From assembly GCA_016721565.1 (NCBI GenBank), contig JADKHW010000045.1, positions 1 through 15,201 of the forward strand: 15,201 bases of DNA, in the 5' to 3' direction. Of this stretch, positions 8,895 to 15,201 are shown in pieces. Below the pieces are notes generated by a model. That model was not told the origin of the DNA, did no database searches, and saw only the letters and a list, made by a program, of their open reading frames with translations. The first letter of the stretch is position 1. Every line of letters starts with the position of its first letter. Made by a program: the position numbers and the translations under genes. Origin of the DNA: a bacterium (GTDB lineage: Bacteria > Electryoneota > RPQS01).

Positions 8895-10406
8895 TTACTT
8901 CAAGTAGAGAAGTTTGGACGTGGCGGAAACCTGATCTGCGTTCAGTCGCGCGAAATAGACTCCGCTGGCAAGCTCGGTTGGCGACCACGATTGTGTGTGG
9001 CTACCGGAGGGTGTGAAGTCGTCGAGTAAGGTTTCGACTAAGCGGCCTCGAATGTCAAATATTGAAAGTGAAACGCGGGACGCTGTCGGCAGATCGTATT
9101 TGATTGTGACGGTGCTGTTGAAGGGGTTGGGATAGCTTGACAGAGAAATCTCGCTTGGTATTGCGGGAGCTTGCTGCACAGGAGTGCCGAGATAGGTTGT
9201 CCAATCCGTCCACGCAATCTTGAGCACATGCGGACCTTCATTCCAATCGGTGTATTCACTCCAGACCGCGATAACTTCGCCGCTGTCGGAAATGGTCACG
9301 TCTGCATCGACGATGAAACTTGTGCCGTCGGTTTCATAGAGCACGCCGACGGGTTGAACCTCGTTGCCGCTTGTGTCAATGCGGGCAAGGAATAGGTAGC
9401 CGGGATTGACTTGCAGTGTTGCGAAGCCGTAGTTGGGGTGGAAGAAGGGATCAATGTTCGCATTCCACTCAGGAATAACTGACAAAGTTCGACAATCACC
9501 CGTGGTATCGGCAGAAAAAAGTATCCAGTCACTAAGAACTAAAAGTTGGCCGCCGACTGTTTGCCCGATTTCAAAGTGCTCGAAATCAGATAGTTCACAA
9601 ATCAAATGTGATGAAGCAACCACTGAGTCACTGACAAATGAGCTTAGGCCAAAAGCTTGCCCGCCTGTTTCACCGCCAGACAACACTGCTATGGCATTAT
9701 CAGAGTAGCTCGTCGCGGACAAGTCAGTCGGTCCGTATAAGGGGGCGGGAGAATCATACAAGGTCGTTTGGCCGGAGAGGGTGTCGAGGTTAGGATCGAA
9801 CTCATAGATTCGCGTCCAATACTGTGGTTCGGATGCGTGCTCAAAGATATTGTAACAAATATTGACTATACTTGCGAGAAGAACTCGCCCACTTATGGTG
9901 TTTAGAACATAAATGTCAGATAGAAACTCTTGACCATAACAGCCAATGTAAGGCCAGTTACTATCGTGGAATCGTCGTAATCCTAAATTAGAACCGCGCA
10001 CAGTCAACAATTCTGATCCGATATCGCCAAGGAAAAAATGATAGTCGCTTGACCAATGGTAATTTGGATAATACTGAATGTCACCGCCGGATAAGCCTGC
10101 TCGCCATACTCCCGCGCCTGTCATGCGTGGTCGATACACCGTCCAGTACCAATCACTGCGCAAACCTAACGTCGTGCATGGTATTGCTATTTCTTGATCG
10201 CTCATGCTCAATGCTGCTCTGTGCACGATGGAACGCTCCTGTGCAAAGTCGAAAGCGCTCCACAATAATTCCAGAGTGTCATTGTGCTCAACAGTCGAAA
10301 GCGAGCCAATAACATAAGCTGAATCTTCTTGCCAAACATCAAATGGCCCGGTAACGGGCTGCGCATATGCGCTTCCAACCAATAAAAGCAAAATAAAACA
10401 CCGCAT
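8895..10406 (-). CDS. Paralog E: intact secreted protein with T9SS-type C-terminal sorting domain
   Basis: Intact 503-residue member and the reference for the family. ATG at 10406 follows AAAAGGAG by seven bases. Residues 1-16 are a signal peptide (MRCFILLLLVGSAYAQ, cleavage before QPVTGPF). The body (about 20-415) has no motif I can assign to an enzyme. It contains D-x-x-hydrophobic...G-x-hydrophobic...W blade-like repeats, for example VDADVTISDSGEVIAVWSEY, reminiscent of BNR-like beta-propellers (inference). Residues 418-503 form the terminal domain: SLSSYPNPFNSTVTIKYDL, SIFDIRGRLV, LASGVYFARL, and KLLYLK at the end. This matches T9SS type A / FlgD-like Ig domains, which direct passage across the outer membrane and surface anchoring in Bacteroidetes. 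It heads the probable E-D-receptor operon; a partner role to the receptor is suggested by context only. Confidence 0.88.
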   Translation of the reverse strand: MRCFILLLLVGSAYAQPVTGPFDVWQEDSAYVIGSLSTVEHNDTLELLWSAFDFAQERSIVHRAALSMSDQEIAIPCTTLGLRSDWYWTVYRPRMTGAGVWRAGLSGGDIQYYPNYHWSSDYHFFLGDIGSELLTVRGSNLGLRRFHDSNWPYIGCYGQEFLSDIYVLNTISGRVLLASIVNICYNIFEHASEPQYWTRIYEFDPNLDTLSGQTTLYDSPAPLYGPTDLSATSYSDNAIAVLSGGETGGQAFGLSSFVSDSVVASSHLICELSDFEHFEIGQTVGGQLLVLSDWILFSADTTGDCRTLSVIPEWNANIDPFFHPNYGFATLQVNPGYLFLARIDTSGNEVQPVGVLYETDGTSFIVDADVTISDSGEVIAVWSEYTDWNEGPHVLKIAWTDWTTYLGTPVQQAPAIPSEISLSSYPNPFNSTVTIKYDLPTASRVSLSIFDIRGRLVETLLDDFTPSGSHTQSWSPTELASGVYFARLNADQVSATSKLLYLK

Positions 10407-10422
10407 AAGACTCTCCTTTTCT

Positions 10423-10463
10423 GATTACGCCATTGCGGGTCTGGAGACCCACAACGGCGAATC
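10423..10463. repeat. Long imperfect hairpin in the 5' leader of paralog E
   Basis: Arms GATTACGCCATTGCGGGTCT (10423-10442) and AGACCCACAACGGCGAATC (10445-10463) pair over about 19 positions around a two-base loop, with one bulged A and two positions that are A/C or wobble pairs depending on strand. It lies between the CGGTGGGTCCCG element and the SD of E, where paralogs A and C have only a few bases. There is no T run on either side, so it is not a standard terminator. It looks like an interspersed REP-type hairpin or a leader RNA structure. Confidence 0.75.
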
Positions 10464-10473
10464 ACATGAATTT

Positions 10474-10494
10474 TGCGGGACCCACCGCAGGAGA
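10474..10494 (-). promoter_or_regulatory. Leader element of paralog E (CGGTGGGTCCCG)
   Basis: The 12-mer is at 10487-10476. Here the stem is five pairs, TGCGG / CCGCA, around the TGGGTC loop, longer than in A and compatible with C (TCGG / CCGA), so the flanks vary while pairing is kept. TTTTCTCC lies just upstream, as in A. The element sits 26 bases after the stop of the Cys-rich gene and 70 bases before the ATG of E. Confidence 0.5.
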
Positions 10495-10512
10495 AAACGA
10501 ACTATTTACGAG

Positions 10513-11043
10513 CTAAAACAGCCGTCGCATGGAAACGACAGCATCGGCTTGAACACGTTCCCCGCATTTGCAGCCGGGGACATTGGGACAAGTCTGTAAG
10601 CAGGCTTCAACGGTGTAGGTAACGCCGGGTACGAGCCGCATGACGGTTACCCATTCGCCGCCGGTCGGGCAGGCAGTGACCAAGTTTGCCACGACCTTGT
10701 GATCACCATAAACTGTGCCGCAGGTTCGGCAACTGGGATTCAATGTGTCCCTATTGAAGTAGCTGACCGTCAAGAAATACGTCGTGTCTTTTTGTACAAC
10801 GAAATTTTTGAACCCACAACCCTCTCCGGTTGGCGGGCACTTTGTAGAATCGGAGCAGGTGCTGTCGGCAACCCAAGCAATAATTGGGACAGGCCAATTG
10901 GGATCGTTGATTTCACCGGGGAAGAGCCCGTTTCCGTCACGATGCAGTGGTTCAGGCGGTGCTACTTGCCACATCAAGCCATAGACAAAGTACCCGATGA
11001 CCGCGAGTACTATGCAAATAATGATAAACGTCGAACCCTTCAT
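10513..11043 (-). CDS. Small membrane-anchored cysteine-rich protein, unknown function
   Basis: I chose the ATG at 11043 (MKGSTFIIICIVLAVIGYFV) because GGGGAG sits five bases upstream; an upstream in-frame ATG at 11067 lacks such a site. The 176-residue product has one N-terminal transmembrane segment (about 5-25) and then an outward-facing domain with ten cysteines in a pattern C-x5-C-x6-C, C-x2-C (PSCRTCGTVYGD), a single C, and C-x3-C-x5-C-x-C (ACLQTCPNVPGCKCG). The CxxC and CxC pairs suggest disulfides or metal binding, but I recognise no named family. It ends with RRLF. It lies between the aminotransferase terminator and paralog E; with 106 bp to E it might be cotranscribed with the array or stand alone. 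Confidence 0.75.
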   Translation of the reverse strand: MKGSTFIIICIVLAVIGYFVYGLMWQVAPPEPLHRDGNGLFPGEINDPNWPVPIIAWVADSTCSDSTKCPPTGEGCGFKNFVVQKDTTYFLTVSYFNRDTLNPSCRTCGTVYGDHKVVANLVTACPTGGEWVTVMRLVPGVTYTVEACLQTCPNVPGCKCGERVQADAVVSMRRLF

Positions 11044-11069
11044 GCACACTCCCCGGTGAAAAATCAAGA

Positions 11070-11123
11070 ATTAAAAATCGAAAAAAGAAAAGGCGGAAGG
11101 ACAATTGTCATCCTTCCGCCTTT
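11070..11123 (-). terminator. Strong intrinsic terminator of the aminotransferase
   Basis: A perfect 13-bp stem AAAGGCGGAAGGA / TCCTTCCGCCTTT (11089-11101 and 11111-11123) with a nine-base loop starts 12 bases after the stop codon and is followed leftward by a long T-rich tract (11088-11070). The A-rich side also gives some terminator character on the + strand. Confidence 0.9.
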
Positions 11124-11134
11124 AGTTTGCTTGC

Positions 11135-12223
11135 TTATGCCGTTACGTTTGCTTCGGCGAGGATTGCGTCTATCCACTTGAAGAGCTGCTTCATCTCCTC
11201 AACCTTGGTGTCGGCCATGTGAGCGACACGGAACGTTTGCTCCTTAATATCGCCGTAGCCATTTGAAATCACACAATGATGGCGCTTGGAAAGCTGGCCG
11301 TTCAGGTTTTTGAAATCAAATCCTTCGGGCTTCTTGATGCACGACAGCGTGACCGACTCATAACCTTTTTCCGGGAAGAGTTCAAAGCCCGCGTCCTTCA
11401 CCCACTGATGCGTGAGCTTCTGCATGTCGAGATGACGTTTCCAGCGATTGTCGAGACCTTCTTCGTTCACGATGTGATTGCATTGCGCGTGCAAACCGAA
11501 GAGAATTGGAATCGCGGGCGTGTGCGGCGTCTGATGCTTGTCGTTGTATTTTTTGGCATCCACGAAGTTCACATAGTAACCCGGAGCTTTCGCGGTCGCG
11601 GCTTTGGCCATAGCTTTGTTAGAAATCATGGTCACGCACATACCGGTGGGAAGTCCCCAGCACTTTTGCGTACCGGCCAAACACACATCGAGACCGAGTT
11701 TGTCGGTTTCAATCTTGTCACCGGCCATCGCAGATACGGCATCCACACAGAACATCACATCGGGATACTTCTTCAAGACTTCAGAATATTTCTCCAGCGG
11801 CGCACGCACGCCGGTCGAAGTTTCGTTGAACACGGCGCAGAACACATCGTACTGTCCGGTCGCCAGAGCTTTGTCCAGATCTTCAGGCATAACGGCCTTG
11901 CCCATCGGAACTTCGAGCTTGTCGGCGGGAACGCCGTTAAATCCTGCTATCTGATACCAGCGCTTGGAGAACGCGCCGTTGACCGTGAGCAGGGCTTTCT
12001 TCTGACACAGGTTGCGAAGCGAACCTTCCATCACACCGGTGGCCGAGCAGGTGAACAGAAGAACGTCTTGTTCAGTATAGAGGATCTTCTTTAACAGAGG
12101 AATCGTAGCCGAATGCACGTCCATATAGGCCTGGGTACGGTGGCCGACCTGTGGTTGAGCAATGGCTTGGAGCAATTCGGGGCGGACTTCAACGGGACCC
12201 GGAATAAAAAGGCGATCATGCAT
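11135..12223 (-). CDS. Class-V PLP-dependent aminotransferase (serine-pyruvate / alanine-glyoxylate type)
   Basis: Intact 362-residue cytosolic enzyme of fold type I. It opens LFIPGPVEVRPELLQAI, typical of the alanine-glyoxylate / serine-pyruvate aminotransferase group. NETSTGV (133-139) is the conserved region near the cofactor. D161 in CVDAVSAMAG should contact the pyridine nitrogen, K187 in AGTQKCWGLP is the Schiff-base lysine, and R332 in FRVAHMAD is the expected substrate-carboxylate arginine. Family members move the amino group of serine, alanine or phosphoserine to glyoxylate, pyruvate or 2-oxoglutarate; some bacteria use a close relative as phosphoserine aminotransferase. With no serA or serB neighbour visible the substrate is not settled. 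ATG at 12223 has GGAG ten bases upstream; a second ATG four bases later is out of frame. It is followed by its own terminator and so is probably monocistronic. Confidence 0.93.
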   Translation of the reverse strand: MHDRLFIPGPVEVRPELLQAIAQPQVGHRTQAYMDVHSATIPLLKKILYTEQDVLLFTCSATGVMEGSLRNLCQKKALLTVNGAFSKRWYQIAGFNGVPADKLEVPMGKAVMPEDLDKALATGQYDVFCAVFNETSTGVRAPLEKYSEVLKKYPDVMFCVDAVSAMAGDKIETDKLGLDVCLAGTQKCWGLPTGMCVTMISNKAMAKAATAKAPGYYVNFVDAKKYNDKHQTPHTPAIPILFGLHAQCNHIVNEEGLDNRWKRHLDMQKLTHQWVKDAGFELFPEKGYESVTLSCIKKPEGFDFKNLNGQLSKRHHCVISNGYGDIKEQTFRVAHMADTKVEEMKQLFKWIDAILAEANVTA

Positions 12224-12661
12224 GGGGGGTAATCTCCGAATAAATAAACGTAGCCTATTGAAAATTTTAAATTAAGGAGAAAATAGGTCTTTCTCACCAA
12301 AACAGAGAAAATGTAACGAAATCCAGTCTGAGAGGCAATGATACAGAATGAAGCATTGTGCAGAATGGTTGGCTATTCAGCGGAAAAATTGTCTTGTGTG
12401 ACAAGCTTACGGAATGCGGGCGATGCATGTTTCGGGCTTCGTCCCCAGTATCTATTTCGCTGTTTTTGACGAAACAAAATAAACATCTATTTTTGTAAAG
12501 GATGCAGCAGATTTGATCGCTTGCCGAGGAATCGACTGGCCTGCCAAATTGAAACCAGAATGGTGGCTTTGGAGGATGCTATTGACAATCCGCAATTCCG
12601 AGATTATCTTGTAACGGGTCCTTAGAACTGCAACAGGCAGCAGAAGCTGCGGGAGGGTGTC
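12224..12661. other. Divergent intergenic region, no convincing gene
   Basis: This 438-bp stretch separates two outward-reading genes and should hold promoters for both. The left part (12240-12310) is very AT-rich and probably contains the aminotransferase promoter, though I cannot pick clear -35/-10 boxes. The middle shows short inverted repeats (CTTGT/ACAAG near 12395-12412). A 46-codon + strand frame ending near 12613 (contains AKLKPEWWLWRMLL) has no usable start and is not called. The right end holds the promoter listed separately and a small GCAGC-AGAA-GCTGC hairpin (12637-12650) directly before the SD of the next gene. Confidence 0.6.
12582..12610 (+). promoter_or_regulatory. Sigma70-type promoter for the large secreted-protein gene
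   Basis: TTGACA (12582-12587), a 17-base spacer and TATCTT (12605-12610). The -35 box is a perfect consensus match and the -10 box matches four of six. A start near 12617 would give a leader of about 45 bases ending in GGGAGG and ATG at 12662. Sigma70-like consensus is less typical of Bacteroidetes proper, so activity is inferred. Confidence 0.5.
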
Positions 12662-15201
12662 ATGTCCCGTTGGATGCTGGTTATTGTGCTGGTACTGACC
12701 GCGCAATTCGCGTGGTCAAAGAACTTGGAGCGCGGTCCTGTCCGTGGACCTTCGCGGAGTTTGGATGTTGCCAATCCGCAGGATGAGAATTATGTCCTGC
12801 GGAATGGAACCATCGCACTAAACATCACTAACTACGGTATGTTTGGAAACGATGGGCCGAGTCAGAACAGCGCGCTGGACGACCCCTGTTCAGGCGAGTG
12901 GGCGCCACAATTTGAGTATCCTGAAGGTAGCGGCGCCCAGTATCTGTTTCAAGGCGCGGTTTGGTTCGGGGCGACGATTGTGGAGGATGGAGACACCATA
13001 CGTCGTGTGTCTGTCGGCACGGACGGTTGGCAGAATCCCTCCATCAATGAGTTTCATGCAGGGAAGGACCGGATCAAGGAATTGTCGGAAGGTCCAATCT
13101 TCCTTCTGCGACAGACTGCAACGGCAATAGTATTTACGATCCCGCCTCCCAGGCGAATATCGAGCAATTGCCGTGTATTCGGACACGCTGACAGATCGGA
13201 ATTTTGTTATCAGCGACCCTACGGATGGTCCTCATTTTCCGTTAGGCATCAAAATCTCTCAAACCGCGCGTGCTTGGTCAAGTCCTGAGTTCGCGCGGTT
13301 TGTCATTCTGATTTCACACTTGAGAACATCGGCAATCACGAACTGCTCGATGCTGCTTTAGGTCTCTATCTCGACGGTGATGTTGGTATTGCGGGTCAAA
13401 TCAATCAACACACCGATGACATCACAGGCTCAATCCTTTATGAAAGTGATGCGGATCGCTTGATCGGTTGGATAGCAGATGGTGACGGTCGTCCCGGTCA
13501 AGGTGGCGAAGTCACGTTACCCCATGCCGTCGGGTTCTCAGGACTCTCAATCACTCAGGATACGCTAATGGTCAATCGCCCCGGCCTCTACAACTGGTGG
13601 GTGCCGAATGGCGATTTAGCATTAGACTTTGGACCGTCGTGGACAGATGGGCCGGACTGGTCAGTTACTTACGGCACGCCGGAAGGTGATGCACACCGAC
13701 TTCAGGTATTAACTTGGGGAGAACATGACTACCCGCAGCACACGCTTGGTGATCAACAGTTGTCGCAGAACGATAACTTCTCCTGCCACCCCGGTGCGGA
13801 CCACGCATGGCGCGCTGACAACTTGTCCCCCGACTATCGCAACAACATTGCCAACGGATTCGACACCCGTTTCTTATTGAGCTGGGGACAGATCGGCAAC
13901 TTTGATTATGTCGGTTCAGATGGAATTTGTCACTATCGATTGAGTCCCGGTCAGGCGATTTCGTTCTCGGCAGTTCTATTTATTGGCGAGTACTTCCATA
14001 ATCCAGAAAATCCACAGCCGAATCCAAATGATCTTGATCCGTCGCTATTCAGCTACGACGGATTGATAGAAACGTATGGACGAGCGCTTACGCTCTTCGA
14101 TGCCAACTATGCCTATCAACCTCCGACACCTGCACTAAATTTGCATGCGACACACGCTTCATCCGGCGAGGTTCCACTCAATTGGGATGCGCCGCAAGTC
14201 GGAAGTATCGCAGGCTATCGCGTCTTCGGCAAACCGGATAGCGGCAACGGCGAACGGGTAGAGTTCACAACCGAGTTGCTGACAGCAGAAGAGTACACAA
14301 TCGCCGGACGCACCAATGGTGATGTATGGCTGATGGAGGTCCAGACTGAAGATTTAGCTGGCAACCATAGCGCCTACGCGAGTAGTCTCGTTCGAGTCGG
14401 TGCGATTCCGATGAACTCTGTATTGACTGGTTCATCAGAACAGGGCATAAACACTTTGAACTGGACAGGAGTTGGCGATCCGACGTTGACTCATTACAAA
14501 GTAGTTCGCCTTGACTCGACTGACGAAGTCGTGTTCGACAATCTCTCAGGATTAAGTCTGGTGGATGATAACATTGTCTCAGGCCGGGTTTACACTTACA
14601 CGTTGTTCGTGCAAAACGACTTGGGGATTGAAAGTCTGCCCAGCAACCAAATCAGTTTGACTCCCTTTGCTCCGAGCCAAACGATTTTAGTGTACGACGA
14701 CACAAGGCGACCAAGTCAAACAGAACTCAACAATGGCGGAGTTTCGGACTCGTTAGTTCGTCTGTGGTATCAACAACGGCTTGGCGCATTGGGTGAAGGA
14801 TTTGAGTATGTCGATTTGACTATCAGTGAAGCACCGATCACGCTGCAAACATTGGCCGCTTACAGTATCGTAATCTGGCACAGCGAAAACCAGAATACAG
14901 GACGGAGCCCAAGCCAGATAGCCCAGCGTGAAGCGTCGCTACGAGAGTATATACAGATCGGCGGAAAACTAATTCGCTTTGGCAGAGCGTCGTTACAGGC
15001 AATGGGGCTCAGTCCTTACAGTCTCTATCCGCCGAACGGCTCAGAAGTACTCGATCCATTGACATTGGATTCGTTTTGGGTTTCAAGGGTTCAGCCAAAT
15101 CCCGACCTGAGCAAGAACCTGAAGTCAATAGGAGCCGCGCCACTGGACAGCAACTTCCCCGCATTGACGTGGGATGCCAATAAAGTTGAAGCACTCCGCT
15201 T
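12662..15201 (+). pseudogene. Large secreted FN3-repeat surface protein, 5' part with three frameshifts, continues past window
   Basis: ATG at 12662 follows GGGAGG by five bases. A signal peptide (MSRWMLVIVLVLTAQFAWS) leads a domain with GTIALNITNYGMFGNDGPS, APQFEYPEGSGAQYLFQG and GTDGWQNPSINEF, a pattern I associate with large secreted proteins of FCB candidate phyla. The frame breaks near 13090, 13164 and 13310; each is repaired by adding one base (giving SERSNLPSATDCNGN, NIEAIAVYSDTLTD and VILDFTLENIGNHE), and together they restore the original frame, which then stays open to the window end. Two fibronectin-III-like repeats lie at about 14130-14400 and 14400-14670. A Rossmann-like segment follows (TILVYDDTRRP, AAYSIVIWHSENQ, YIQIGGKLIRFG), resembling class-I amidotransferase-like domains of secreted T9SS cargo. 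The C terminus, where a sorting domain is expected, is outside. Either a pseudogene or, perhaps more likely, an intact gene with base-call errors. Confidence 0.75.

Noticed and set aside
10423..10463. Intrinsic terminator of the Cys-rich gene
   Set aside because: The stem is strong but no T run follows on either strand and it lies directly before the SD of paralog E.
11276..12094. + strand 272-codon ORF opposite the aminotransferase
   Set aside because: Exact antisense of a well-conserved enzyme gene; an open shadow frame from codon bias.
12189..12202. GGGACCC core inside the aminotransferase start region
   Set aside because: It resembles the centre of the leader motif but lacks the flanking bases and is explained by codons for the conserved PGPVE segment.
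12475..12613. + strand frame with AKLKPEWWLWRMLL between the divergent genes
   Set aside because: No usable start codon, only about 46 codons, overlaps the probable promoter.
12452..12706. - strand ORF of 84 codons over the promoter and start of the + strand gene
   Set aside because: It overlaps the signal peptide coding region and promoter, has no ribosome site and no recognisable composition.
1..15201. CRISPR array, tRNA, rRNA, transposase or phage genes
   Set aside because: No regularly spaced repeats, cloverleaf-like sequence, rRNA segments or recognisable transposase/integrase motifs were seen on either strand.

Overview
The window looks like chromosomal DNA from an uncultured or poorly studied bacterium of the FCB superphylum (Bacteroidetes-like). 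Several secreted proteins end in the same roughly 85-residue module, with a YPNPFNST core and a GVYF...K-[IVL]-LY-[ILV]-[RK] tail, as in type IX secretion (T9SS) type A sorting / FlgD-like Ig domains. A DEVVV TonB-box-type TonB-dependent receptor fits the same group. The exact phylum cannot be read from the sequence.

Layout. Positions 1-12223 read leftward (- strand). From right to left there is an intact class-V aminotransferase (12223-11135) closed by a strong intrinsic terminator; a small cysteine-rich membrane-anchored protein (11043-10513); and then a tandem array of five paralogous secreted proteins (here E, D, C, B, A) interrupted by an intact TonB-dependent outer-membrane receptor. 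The order is E (10406-8895, intact), D (8884-7387, frameshifted), tonB-type receptor (7370-4980, intact), terminator, C (4889-3439, frameshifted), B (about 3416-1967, frameshifted), hairpin, A (1872-405, heavily frameshifted), then an unrecognised broken ORF running off the left edge. Gaps of 10 and 16 bp make E-D-receptor a likely operon; C-B is a second probable unit and A a third. From 12662 rightward (+ strand) lies a very large secreted protein with fibronectin-III-like repeats, cut off by the window edge and carrying three frameshifts near its N terminus. A 438-bp divergent intergenic region with a good sigma70-type promoter separates it from the aminotransferase.

Most notable: (i) the five-member paralog array around one TonB receptor, in two subfamilies (A/B/C and D/E); (ii) a 12-nt leader element, CGGTGGGTCCCG, found exactly three times, ahead of the first array gene of each inferred unit (E, C, A) and absent ahead of the internal genes B and D; it can fold into a small hairpin between the Shine-Dalgarno (SD) sequence and an upstream anti-SD; (iii) a striking load of small indels, mostly apparent one-base contractions of short homopolymers, confined to the large secreted-protein genes and the left-edge fragment, while the receptor, aminotransferase, Cys-rich gene and paralog E are clean. 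This could be real decay or phase-variation-like change, or uncorrected assembly error; the sequence alone cannot decide.

Functionally the E-D-receptor unit suggests surface proteins that work with, or are co-expressed with, a substrate-uptake receptor (heme/siderophore-like by motif, substrate unproven). The aminotransferase belongs to central amino-acid metabolism and is probably unrelated to the array.
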